A stretch of 28,962 nt of DNA, from the NCBI GenBank assembly GCA_038849025.1, contig JAWCNE010000016.1, forward strand, positions 1-28,962, written 5' to 3'. The position numbers and the translations under genes are program-made. The stretch is from WUQU01 sp038849025 (GTDB lineage: Archaea > Thermoproteota > Bathyarchaeia > Bathyarchaeales > Bathycorpusculaceae). Shown one piece after another: positions 1-6,609 of this stretch. Under the pieces are notes generated by a model, which saw only the letters and a program-made list of their open reading frames with translations, was not told where the DNA came from and did no database searches. The number at the start of each line of letters is the position of its first letter. The stretch's first letter is position 1.

Positions 1-325
1 AAACACGTACTTCGTTTTTAACAACAGCTTCAAATTTTTCGTCGTTAAAATGGCGGCCGCCAGTTATTATGCTAACATTTAAACCAATTTTACGTGCATA
101 ACCAACTATTTCAAAGAGATCCTCTCGTAAAAAAGGTTCCCCGCCGCTTATTCCAAGCCATTGAGTCCCAAAAGCGTAAACTTGATCAATCATGCGTAAG
201 GCGTTAGCAGTACTCATTTCGTCTGTCATAGGCGGTTTATCCGCAGAGGCACAATGCACACAGCCACTGTCGCAGGTGAAGGTGCAACGCCACGGAATAA
301 TATATAACGGACCTCCCCTTTCCAA
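1..325 (-). CDS. Radical SAM domain protein, N-terminal part, runs off the window edge
   Basis: The minus-strand frame reads into a radical SAM domain. Near residue 15 there is a CxxxCxxC cluster (CDSGCVHC) that would hold a 4Fe-4S cluster and cleave S-adenosylmethionine, followed about 45 residues later by the GISGGEPFLRED motif typical of the family. The start is a TTG at 325, chosen because an in-frame stop lies immediately upstream and AGGTGAT at 331-337 is a well-placed ribosome-binding site. Only about 108 residues are inside the window, so the C-terminal domain that would define the substrate is missing. The next genes inward concern tetrapyrroles, so a heme-branch (Ahb/NirJ-like) or maturation role is possible, but nothing visible proves it. 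The family call is secure; the function is not. Confidence 0.8.
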   Translation of the reverse strand, partial: MERGGPLYIIPWRCTFTCDSGCVHCASADKPPMTDEMSTANALRMIDQVYAFGTQWLGISGGEPFLREDLFEIVGYARKIGLNVSIITGGRHFNDEKFEAVVKNEVRV

Positions 326-330
326 ACTTT

Positions 331-372
331 ATCATCACCTTGAAGAGAAACTATTTCAAAATTGTTATTTAA
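331..372 (-). promoter_or_regulatory. Promoter and ribosome-binding site of the radical SAM gene
   Basis: Read on the minus strand, a TATA-like TTAAATAA lies at 365-372, and the AGGTGAT ribosome-binding site at 331-337 sits just upstream of the TTG start at 325. The TATA spacing predicts a transcription start near 343, giving a leader of under 20 bases. Inferred from motif and spacing only. Confidence 0.4.
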
Positions 373-523
373 CTGTTCAAAACAAAAACTCGCAATATTC
401 TTGCTTCAAATAATCATTTCAGTCTTCTTTCATTCGGCAGCAAAATTTAAACCAAATTTTTTCAAAAACCAGAAGAGAAAGATTAATATACTAATGCTTT
501 TCGACAAAATTTTGGTGATAATA

Positions 524-580
524 ATGCCAAAGAAGAAGAAAGAGGAGAAAAAGGAAGAAAAGAAAGAGGAGAAAAAGTAG
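524..580 (+). CDS. Possible 18-residue Lys/Glu micro-protein
   Basis: A very short frame encodes MPKKKKEEKKEEKKEEKK and ends in TAG. It is preceded by GGTGAT at 514-519, a strong archaeal ribosome-binding site 4 bases from the ATG, and by a TATA-like attaatata at 482-490. A pyrimidine-rich, T-rich stretch at 607-628 could end the transcript. Apart from Met and Pro, the peptide is only Lys and Glu, in alternating KK/EE blocks, so it would be a highly charged helix or a disordered tail. It stands alone between the radical SAM gene and the next minus-strand gene. I recognise no family. A purine-rich non-coding stretch that happens to be open is the alternative; the ribosome-binding site is the main argument for translation. 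Confidence 0.4.
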   Translation: MPKKKKEEKKEEKKEEKK

Positions 581-626
581 TATCTCAAGTAACACGGTAA
601 CACCAGTTTTTCTCCCCTTTCTTCTT
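533..626 (+). repeat. Purine/pyrimidine inverted repeat spanning the micro-ORF
   Basis: Bases 533-552 (purine) are complementary to 607-626 (pyrimidine) at 19 of 20 positions; the one mismatch is at 543/616. A second near-copy of the purine arm lies at about 557-576. In RNA either arm could pair with the 3' pyrimidine tract, closing a long hairpin over the micro-ORF. The low complexity of both arms weakens the case for selection. Confidence 0.5.
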
Positions 627-742
627 TTAGTGTGTTTTGACGGTCGGCTTTGATCCTTGAAGTTATTGGCATTTTCATGGTGATCATGGTGGTTTTCTTC
701 TAACTAAAAGGTCTAATTGATGGCATAGCTGAAAATTTAGGT

Positions 743-775
743 GGACAAAAACTAAAATACCCCCTTAAAAAGGGG
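743..775 (-). terminator. Terminator-like hairpin after the 73-aa gene
   Basis: On the minus strand the stem CCCCTT / AAGGGG (761-766 with 770-775, loop of three) is followed by a T-rich run, gtattttagtttttgtcc, at 743-760. It lies shortly after the stop codon of the minus-strand gene ending at 794. Confidence 0.5.
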
Positions 776-793
776 ATGCTGAAGCATGCTATT

Positions 794-1015
794 TTATTCT
801 GTTTCCAGCTTGTAAAAGACTTTCATTCCCTTAAGGGTTTCATGAACTTTATTAGCGAGTTGAAGCACCTCTACAAGCTCAACTTTTCTCCCCCAATCAT
901 AAACATGGTCATGATAGCCCCTCAAGGGTTCAAAGCCCATGGAACGAAGCTTCTCAACAACTTCCAGGGGACTTGCACCCTCGCTATAAAACCAAACTGT
1001 CAAGTAAGTTTTCAC
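794..1015 (-). CDS. Small conserved-looking protein of unknown function (73 aa)
   Basis: Soluble, mixed-charge protein beginning MKTYLTVWFYSEGASP. The spacing of strands and helices (an initial strand, a helix starting SPLEVVEKL, the charged strand YDWGRKVEL, a second helix) suggests a small alpha/beta fold of ferredoxin-like type, which is an inference. I place the start at GTG 1015 because GGAGG at 1024-1028 lies 8 bases upstream. An ATG at 1030 adds five residues, but that ATG itself overlaps this ribosome-binding site. A TATA-like element on the minus strand at 1047-1058 predicts transcription starting near 1026, which also favours the GTG. It follows the regulator gene on the same strand. 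No function can be assigned. Confidence 0.7.
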   Translation of the reverse strand: MKTYLTVWFYSEGASPLEVVEKLRSMGFEPLRGYHDHVYDWGRKVELVEVLQLANKVHETLKGMKVFYKLETE

Positions 1016-1069
1016 AGGTCCTTCCTCCATTTTAGCTTTTCAGCATAAAAATTAAATTTTTTGGTTAAC

Positions 1070-1930
1070 TTAACTGGAGACCGCTTCCGATGTTTTTCGT
1101 CCATCTCTAACCTCATACATTATGCTGGCCCCATATTTGAGGTTCGTAGCCTCTATTTCATCCACTATTCGATTAACCATCCTTCCGACAACAAGCACAA
1201 AGACTTTTAGCCCCCTTAAAGCAGCTAATGCTGAAGCTCTGCTTATTCCAAATTCAATATCAGCCTTGACTCCCAACTTGTTTAAGACGGCCCTTCCAAC
1301 GGTTCCCATGACGCCGACTCGGTCGGGTTTAAACTCCTCGTGAAGCATACGTACCTTCTCCATGTCAACAGCCTTTGAACCTCCCTCATTTGCGCTTGGA
1401 AGCTTAACAATTAAGATTCTACCCGTTTCCAGTTCTATTTCACCTTTAAGGTCTTTTAGGCTTATATCTTCACCTTCTTCCGCGCTGGAAACAGCGGTGC
1501 CATATGCTTTGGCGATTTGCTCTTTAAAGGGCAACGCATATAATACGCCGTTCCGCATAACTAGGCTTACCCTTTCTCCAGCCTTTATTTTCTTAGCAGC
1601 TATGGCAGGCCAAACCCGCTCCACTTTCAAGTCTCGCTTAACCCCATTAACATACCTTTCAAGACTCATCAAATAATCCTGAAGTTTTTTGTTTGCTTTG
1701 GGTGTGAGCTTATAGTTAGCTCTTTTAACTCCTGTTTCAAGCATTCCTTCCTTAGCGAGCTTTTTAAAATATTTTGAGACTGCTTGCACGGTTACTCCAA
1801 GGGCGTCGGCTATGTCCTTCTGTTTCACATGGGGTTGATTCCTTAAAACTTCAACCAGAATCTGGAAACGTGTAAGTTCGCCTTTGTTTCTCAAAAGGTC
1901 TGAAGATGAGTCTTTAGATGCTCTAACCAT
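1070..1930 (-). CDS. Winged helix-turn-helix transcriptional regulator, candidate B12/cobalt regulator
   Basis: A 286-residue protein. Residues about 20-75 form a MarR/ArsR-like winged helix: a helix reading FQILVEVLRNQPHVKQ, a helix-turn-helix reading IADALGVTVQAVSKYFKKLAKEG, and a wing reading TGVKRANYKLT. Residues about 110-286 are a separate domain. It has a small beta-rich section and then an alpha/beta section (VGVMGTVGRAVLNKLGVKADIEFGIS, then a hydrophobic strand FVLVVGRM), which probably senses a ligand. The gene is divergent from the cobalt importer and shares its 76-base intergenic region, including a TATA element and one copy of the TGGAT-N5-ATCCA repeat. That makes it the obvious candidate to bind the three such sites in this window. 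The regulator family is clear; the target and ligand are inference. Confidence 0.8.
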   Translation of the reverse strand: MVRASKDSSSDLLRNKGELTRFQILVEVLRNQPHVKQKDIADALGVTVQAVSKYFKKLAKEGMLETGVKRANYKLTPKANKKLQDYLMSLERYVNGVKRDLKVERVWPAIAAKKIKAGERVSLVMRNGVLYALPFKEQIAKAYGTAVSSAEEGEDISLKDLKGEIELETGRILIVKLPSANEGGSKAVDMEKVRMLHEEFKPDRVGVMGTVGRAVLNKLGVKADIEFGISRASALAALRGLKVFVLVVGRMVNRIVDEIEATNLKYGASIMYEVRDGRKTSEAVSS

Positions 1931-1965
1931 CTATTCAACCACATTTTAACCAAAGTTGAGCAAGT

Positions 1966-1974
1966 TTTATATAA
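1966..1974. promoter_or_regulatory. Shared TATA element between the regulator gene and cbiM
   Basis: TTTATATAA reads as a TATA box on both strands. On the plus strand it predicts transcription of cbiM from about 1996. On the minus strand, TTATATAAA predicts transcription of the regulator from about 1944. The inverted repeat at 1981-1995 lies between this box and the predicted cbiM start point. Confidence 0.6.
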
Positions 1975-1980
1975 CGCTTA

Positions 1981-1995
1981 TGGATGGCTTATCCA
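1981..1995. promoter_or_regulatory. Candidate operator A, TGGAT-GGCTT-ATCCA
   Basis: Perfect 5-bp arms with a 5-bp spacer, placed 6 bases after the TATA element and just before the cbiM ribosome-binding site (GGTGA, 1998-2002). This is the position where a bound repressor would block archaeal transcription. The same 5-5-5 design recurs at 12831 and 20053 and nowhere else that I could find in the window. Confidence 0.65.
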
Positions 1996-2006
1996 GCGGT
2001 GAGCAA

Positions 2007-2651
2007 ATGCACATAATGGATGGGATACTGACGCCTTTCTGGGTGGCTGTTTGGTTCGTCATCGCGGCGCCATTCATAGTTGTTGGTTTGGTTAAAATCG
2101 CCAGGAAACGGCGAGAGGATCCGGCCTACATGCCACTCCTAGCCTTGATGGGAGCTACCATATTCATCGTATCTGTTTGGCACATACCCGTACCAGTTAC
2201 AGGCTCGTGTTCTCACCCCTGCGGGGTAGCCTTGTCAGCAATTCTTGTGGGACCCTTCGAAAGTGTTGTCCTTTCTTTTATAGCGCTATTCTTTCAAATG
2301 TTTCTTGCCCATGGAGGCGTAACCACTCTCGGCGCTAACACTGTTTCCATGGGAATCGTTGGAGGCTTTTTAGGCTACGCTATATACTTGGCGCTTAGAA
2401 AACTGCGCTTTTCCTTTTGGCTTTCAGCAGGCTTAGGAGGATTTTTCGGAGACTTAGCCACCTATATCGTAACCGCAGGCCAGCTGGCTTTTTCATTACA
2501 TTTAGAAGAACCATTACAATATTGGGGCATTTTTTCAGCTGGCTTCCTTCCAACCCAGGTGCCTTTAGCCATTCTAGAATTAGTATTAACCGCGGCGGTC
2601 ATAAGATACGTTGCCATAACCAAGCCTGAAATGCTGGGAGGCCTAAAGTGA
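2007..2651 (+). CDS. cbiM: Cobalt/nickel ECF importer, substrate-specific membrane component CbiM
   Basis: Multi-spanning membrane protein of 214 residues and the metal-selecting subunit of an energy-coupling-factor importer. I start it at ATG 2007, giving MHIMDGIL, although an upstream in-frame ATG exists at 1956. The family begins MHI-DG, and in CbiM/NikM proteins the free N-terminus and His2 are metal ligands, so an extension would break the site. GGTGA at 1998-2002 is its ribosome-binding site, and the upstream ATG lies ahead of the TATA box. A conserved His/Gly loop, HIPVPVTGSCSHPCG at about residues 59-73, carries further candidate ligands (His59, His70). Overlaps cbiN by 4 bases. Cobalt rather than nickel is inferred from the adjacent corrin genes. 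Confidence 0.92.
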   Translation: MHIMDGILTPFWVAVWFVIAAPFIVVGLVKIARKRREDPAYMPLLALMGATIFIVSVWHIPVPVTGSCSHPCGVALSAILVGPFESVVLSFIALFFQMFLAHGGVTTLGANTVSMGIVGGFLGYAIYLALRKLRFSFWLSAGLGGFFGDLATYIVTAGQLAFSLHLEEPLQYWGIFSAGFLPTQVPLAILELVLTAAVIRYVAITKPEMLGGLK

Positions 2652-2959
2652 AAATGGACAAGTTCACGAAATACGCGTTCCTTATAATGGTGATTGCAGT
2701 GGCTGCGATGATAATTGCCACCTACATTGGAGTTTACGTGTATGGCGGAAATATGGAAACAAAGTATATCACCATAATAGAGGAGGAGGCTGAAGCCCTG
2801 GGGCTTAACTTTGGACATCTGTTTGAGCTAGGCGAAACAGGCGAATACATTGGTTTTTCAGTGGCTGGCGCAATATGCGGTTTCATCATAGGCTATATTA
2901 TTCCGTCAGTTTTCGAAAAGGAAAAACAACCGCCGAAAGGAGGAGAAAAACTTGCTTGA
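2648..2959 (+). CDS. cbiN: CbiN-like small membrane component of the cobalt importer
   Basis: 103 residues with a transmembrane helix near residues 8-30 and a second near 67-90, separated by an extracytoplasmic loop; this is the two-helix layout of CbiN, the small partner that helps CbiM load metal. The GTG start lies inside the cbiM stop (GTGA overlap) and has GGGAGG shortly upstream, so translation is coupled. The conserved tail EYIGFSVAGAICGFIIGYIIP forms the second helix. CbiN proteins diverge strongly, so the call rests on topology, size and position between cbiM and cbiQ rather than on a diagnostic motif. Confidence 0.75.
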   Translation: MKMDKFTKYAFLIMVIAVAAMIIATYIGVYVYGGNMETKYITIIEEEAEALGLNFGHLFELGETGEYIGFSVAGAICGFIIGYIIPSVFEKEKQPPKGGEKLA

Positions 2960-3068
2960 GTGGCTTGCAGGAGACCCGTTAGTGGGAATACTTACAACCA
3001 TAAGTTTCTTCATCTTCCTCATAATAGGGCGCAACTTGAAACTGCGGAGAATGAAGCGTGGCAAATAA
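2952..3068 (+). CDS. 38-residue single-span membrane protein inside the importer operon
   Basis: A TTG start at 2952 opens a 38-residue frame that begins LLEWLAGDPLVGIL (first residue Met when translated). One hydrophobic helix (GILTTISFFIFLIIG) is followed by a strongly basic tail (RNLKLRRMKRGK), giving a single-span protein with the tail predicted inside the cell. AAAGGAGG upstream is an excellent ribosome-binding site; the gene overlaps the end of cbiN by 8 bases, and its TAA at 3066-3068 lies two bases before the proposed cbiQ start. This tight packing indicates a real subunit or assembly factor of the importer. I know no named family for it. Confidence 0.65.
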   Translation: MLEWLAGDPLVGILTTISFFIFLIIGRNLKLRRMKRGK

Positions 3069-3070
3069 TC

Positions 3071-3862
3071 TTGCACAACATTCATCTAGAATTTGAAGAA
3101 AACCTCGGCGAAAACACGTCATTTTACAGACTTGATGCACGCGTAAAACTGGTGTGCACGGTTTTTGCGATTTTCAGCGTCCTTTTTTTAATCCACTGGC
3201 AAACCGCCACGTTAATATTTGTTTCGTGTCTTTTTCTGGCCTTTTACTTCGCGCGCTCATGCGTGAAAATCTTCTTGAGGAGACTGCTTTATCCGCTTTA
3301 CATAATAGCTGTTGTTTCCGTGATCCAACCGTTTACTTACGGCTCAACCGTTGCTATGATGACACCAATTTTTTCCATACCAATATATGTTGAAGGTTTA
3401 CGGTTCGCCGTTTTAATTTTCACACGGTGCCTGGCCGCTATGGCAATTTTAAACCTCTTAATCCTAACAACCCCGATTATGGCGGTTATGGGTTCTCTTG
3501 AATGGTTCAAGGTGCCCTCAGCACTTTTAGATGTGGCTCTCCTCATGTACCGATACATTTTCGTCATATCCGACGAAGCGGCAAAAATATACAATGCACA
3601 GAAGTCCAGATGCGGCTACTCAAGGGCTTTAGGTTACTTTAAAAAGCTTAAAAACTATGGCACCTTATTTGGAATGCTCTTCATAAGATCGTACGACCGC
3701 GCCGTGAAGGTTGGCAACGCCATGATTTCAAGGGGATATAAGGGTGAAACGAAACTATTTACATTTTCCAAAAAAACTATGCCGTCAAAGGACCTTTTTT
3801 ATGGAGCAATTTTAATCTTGGCCCTCACATCTTTAATTCTAATAGACTGGTTCATCCTATAG
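3071..3862 (+). CDS. cbiQ: ECF importer transmembrane coupling component CbiQ
   Basis: Membrane protein of about 263 residues. It begins with the family's short cytoplasmic N-terminus and the YRLDARVKL motif, followed by several transmembrane helices. Near the C-terminus it has the two coupling segments, KSRCGYS and AMISRGYKG, that dock onto the ATPase; the second matches the Ala-x-x-x-Arg-Gly signature and the first has a Cys in place of Gly. The frame is open back to a GTG at 2960, but that part overlaps the 38-residue gene in another frame and reads as nonsense. I therefore start at TTG 3071, just after that gene's stop. No strong ribosome-binding site is visible, so coupled re-initiation is likely. 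Confidence 0.88.
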   Translation: MHNIHLEFEENLGENTSFYRLDARVKLVCTVFAIFSVLFLIHWQTATLIFVSCLFLAFYFARSCVKIFLRRLLYPLYIIAVVSVIQPFTYGSTVAMMTPIFSIPIYVEGLRFAVLIFTRCLAAMAILNLLILTTPIMAVMGSLEWFKVPSALLDVALLMYRYIFVISDEAAKIYNAQKSRCGYSRALGYFKKLKNYGTLFGMLFIRSYDRAVKVGNAMISRGYKGETKLFTFSKKTMPSKDLFYGAILILALTSLILIDWFIL

Positions 3863-3889
3863 CATTAAGCATTATAGCGAGGTGCACGG

Positions 3890-4738
3890 TTGAAAGCCAT
3901 TGAAACCATCAGCCTCTCTTATACTTATCCAGACGGAACCAAAGCTCTGGAAAACATTAACTTCACAGTTGAAAAAGGCGAAAAAATAGCCATTCTAGGG
4001 CCTAATGGAGCAGGCAAGTCGACGCTTCTCCACCATTTTAATGGGCTTTTAATGCCTACAAGCGGCAAAATATACGTTTTAGGCCATGAAGTTTCAAAGG
4101 CAAACATCGACTACGTCAGACAGAAAGTAGGCTTAGTTTTTCAAAATCCCGACGACCAGCTTTTCGCCCCCACAGTTATTCAAGACATAGCCTTTGGCCC
4201 TAGAAACATGGGATTGCCCACTAAAGAAATTGAAGAACGTGTTGAATGGGCTTTAGAGGTTATGGAGCTGAAGGGGGTTGAAGACAAGCCTCCGCAAAAA
4301 CTAAGCCATGGACAAAAGAAGAGAGTTGCCATAGCCGGTGTTCTAGCCATGAAACCTGAAATAATAGCCTTAGACGAGCCAACCGCTAACCTTGACCCAA
4401 AAGCCGTCAACAAAATTTTGGAGCTTCTCCTAAAACTAAACAGGGAGTTAGGAATAACCTTAATAGTTGCAACACACGATGTGGACTTTGTACCATTGTG
4501 TTCGGACAAAATCTACATTTTAAGCAACGGAAAAACCGTTTCAGAAGGACCGCTTAAGGAAGTTTTCTCAAACACTGAAACCTTGAGAAGCGTGGATCTG
4601 CGCCTCCCAAGGATAACTCACCTATTCGAAATTTTGAAAGTAAAGGACAAGCTTCCCATAGGAAACACTCTTCCCCTCACAATAGGCGAAGCGAGAAAAG
4701 AAATTCTTAAGCTTCTACATGTTGAACCAGAAAATTAG
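3890..4738 (+). CDS. cbiO: ECF importer ATPase CbiO
   Basis: 282-residue ABC ATPase that powers cobalt uptake. All motifs are present: Walker A GPNGAGKST (37-45), Q-loop FQNPDDQLF (84-92), signature LSHGQKKR (138-145), Walker B IIALDEPT (158-165) and switch His196 in ATHDVDF. The NPDDQLFAPTV stretch is typical of ECF/CbiO ATPases. Start is TTG 3890, with GAGGTG at 3879-3884. It is the last gene of the importer operon; the next gene converges from the other strand, 54 bases away. One ATPase gene suggests a homodimer, as in CbiMNQO2 systems. Confidence 0.95.
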   Translation: MKAIETISLSYTYPDGTKALENINFTVEKGEKIAILGPNGAGKSTLLHHFNGLLMPTSGKIYVLGHEVSKANIDYVRQKVGLVFQNPDDQLFAPTVIQDIAFGPRNMGLPTKEIEERVEWALEVMELKGVEDKPPQKLSHGQKKRVAIAGVLAMKPEIIALDEPTANLDPKAVNKILELLLKLNRELGITLIVATHDVDFVPLCSDKIYILSNGKTVSEGPLKEVFSNTETLRSVDLRLPRITHLFEILKVKDKLPIGNTLPLTIGEARKEILKLLHVEPEN

Positions 4739-4792
4739 GGGGAGTATATCCACAAAGAGTTTGTAAATGGGCCAGACTGACGCCTTATAGGC

Positions 4793-5530
4793 TCATAGCT
4801 TCTCGCCTAAGGCATAGCCTCTGGATGTTACCATTTTCTGGTTCAGTATGCGCGTAGAGGAGTTCCCAATAATAATAGTGGTGGCCATATCTATCTCGTG
4901 GCTTAACATTTCCTTAACGGTCGTTATCACTATTTGTTCACCTTTCCTTTCAACGTTTCGAACTATTCCCACCGGCGTATCCGGTTTTCTGAACTTAAGC
5001 AGTATATCATACGCCTTAACCAGCGGTTCTTTTCGACTTCTGCTTTTAGGGTTATAAAGAACTATAACAAAGTCTGCTTCCGCCGCTGCCTTCAGCCTTT
5101 TCTCAATTTGGCTCCATGGAGTCAGAATATCGCTTAAACTTATGGCTGCAAAATCTCCCATTATAGGTGCTCCCAGCTTGGCAGCCACAGCCGTAGCTGC
5201 TGTTACACCGGGAACAATTTCTATTGGAATATTTACGCCTTCACTTTCAGCAACTTCTAAAACTGGGCCTGCCATGCCGTAGATTCCAGCGTCTCCGCCA
5301 CTGATTACAGCAACTTTCTTGTTTTCTAAGGCTTTTTTAACAGCCACCTTAGCCCTTTCAACTTCCTCTCCCATTTTTCCGCTTATGATTTCGGCTGTTG
5401 GCTTAATTAGAGAGCGAACCAGATTCACGTAAGTCGCGTATCCCACTATAACATCTGCGTTTTCTATTTCGCTTTTAGCCTTAATAGTCATGTGCTCTAT
5501 TGCGCCGGGACCTATGCCTACTAGGCTTAT
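4793..5530 (-). CDS. cbiH: Cobalt-precorrin-3 C17-methyltransferase CbiH
   Basis: Tetrapyrrole methylase that methylates C17 and drives ring contraction to cobalt-precorrin-4. Family marks are ISLVGIGPGAIEHMT at the start, the ISGGDAGIYGMAGPVLE loop, EIVPGVTAATA, LYNPKSRSR (typical of CbiH/CobJ) and PVGIVRNV. The conserved protein begins at an ATA codon at 5530, which overlaps the cbiG stop as ATAA and has GAGG four bases upstream (5535-5538). The only standard in-frame start is an ATG at 5629, which would add 33 non-homologous residues and overlap cbiG by 103 bases; overlaps elsewhere in the operon are 8 to 19 bases. I favour a non-standard ATA start. Last gene of the minus-strand operon. 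Confidence 0.92.
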   Translation of the reverse strand: MSLVGIGPGAIEHMTIKAKSEIENADVIVGYATYVNLVRSLIKPTAEIISGKMGEEVERAKVAVKKALENKKVAVISGGDAGIYGMAGPVLEVAESEGVNIPIEIVPGVTAATAVAAKLGAPIMGDFAAISLSDILTPWSQIEKRLKAAAEADFVIVLYNPKSRSRKEPLVKAYDILLKFRKPDTPVGIVRNVERKGEQIVITTVKEMLSHEIDMATTIIIGNSSTRILNQKMVTSRGYALGEKL

Positions 5531-6609
5531 TCTTCCTCGGCAACAGCCACTGTAACCCCGTTCACCTTCATCTTCTTCAAAATTAATTTTGCTTTCCCCC
5601 CCACAGCTAATAGGGCTGCCCTTTCGCATATTCCTCCAACACCCATCTTTTTCTTAACTATTTCCGAGTCTGGAGATAAGTCTTCATGGCTGAAACTGCG
5701 GAGAGTTTCAATACTAAAAAACTGGAGTTCCAAACCAAGTCTTCCAGCAGCATTAATTATTCCATGAGAAAATCGTTTAACATCAACCGTAGCCATCTTC
5801 CCCACAAAACTTAGAGGCATGTTGACTCGCTTCAAAGCCAGCTTAACTGCCCTCAACACCTCTTTCTCATCAACTTTTTTTCTTGCCCCAACTCCAACGG
5901 TTATGGTTTTAGGCTTCAAAACCACAAAGGGTTTAGGAAAACCTACAGCTAACGGCTCCCTCGAAACTATTACGCCTCCATCAAAATCTTTCAAGAATTC
6001 CACGGCTTGGTCCAGCTGCTCCACAGTTTTAGCCTTATAGCCCAAAACTCTTAAAGGAACTTTCCCAAAATCTCCAACAAAGACAAGGGCTATTTTCCCG
6101 CCGTCCACAAGTATAGCGTTAACCGCTTTGAGGTTTTCGGGATTAACTATTTTACAGTGTAAGCTTTTGGCAAGCTCTTCAACACTCTTTTTTCCAAGAG
6201 CATCCGACGCCGTGGTGACTACCGCCGTTGCGTTTATCCCTTCGGCTATTAGCTTAGCTAAATGGTTGGCGCCTCCATAATGTCCAGAAACTAGGCTTAC
6301 AGCGAAACGCCCCGCAACATCAACACACACTATGGCTGGATCGCTAATTTTGCTTTTCAGAAGGGGTCCCACAGCCCTTATAATGATTCCAGAAGCCATA
6401 ACAGCCACTATGGCGTCAAACCTGCTGAAAATTTCTCGAATAAAATTCCTAAATTCGCCCTTTATGGCAAGAGTGTCTTCTTCTGCGTATTTTTGGGGCG
6501 CGAAAACGGTGCTTTTAATCTCCGCCTTGGTCAAGGCATCCTTGATTTTGAGGGCTGTTTCAGCGGCTTTCCTGCTAACATAAACTATGGCTACGCCCTT
6601 TTCAAACAT
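5527..6609 (-). CDS. cbiG: Cobalt-precorrin-5A hydrolase CbiG
   Basis: 360 residues. CbiG opens the delta-lactone of cobalt-precorrin-5A and releases acetaldehyde. Its three regions are visible: an N-terminal alpha/beta domain (GVAIVYVSRKAAETALKI, then IVAVMASGIIIRAVGPLL), a middle part (FGKVPLRVLGY), and the C-terminal domain starting TVGVGARKKVDEKEVLRAV and containing GVGGICERAALLA. I start at ATG 6609 (MFEKGVAIVY), which overlaps the cbiF stop by 8 bases; the frame is open to 6699, but that part lies inside cbiF and looks unlike CbiG. Its position between cbiF and cbiH fits the pathway, acting just after CbiF. Confidence 0.93.
   Translation of the reverse strand: MFEKGVAIVYVSRKAAETALKIKDALTKAEIKSTVFAPQKYAEEDTLAIKGEFRNFIREIFSRFDAIVAVMASGIIIRAVGPLLKSKISDPAIVCVDVAGRFAVSLVSGHYGGANHLAKLIAEGINATAVVTTASDALGKKSVEELAKSLHCKIVNPENLKAVNAILVDGGKIALVFVGDFGKVPLRVLGYKAKTVEQLDQAVEFLKDFDGGVIVSREPLAVGFPKPFVVLKPKTITVGVGARKKVDEKEVLRAVKLALKRVNMPLSFVGKMATVDVKRFSHGIINAAGRLGLELQFFSIETLRSFSHEDLSPDSEIVKKKMGVGGICERAALLAVGGKAKLILKKMKVNGVTVAVAEEE

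Noticed and set aside
1956..2006. Longer CbiM starting at ATG 1956
   Set aside because: That ATG lies upstream of the TATA box, and an extension would bury the N-terminal Met-His needed for metal binding.
2960..3070. Longer CbiQ starting at GTG 2960
   Set aside because: The extra 37 residues read against a well-supported 38-residue membrane protein in another frame and show no CbiQ similarity.
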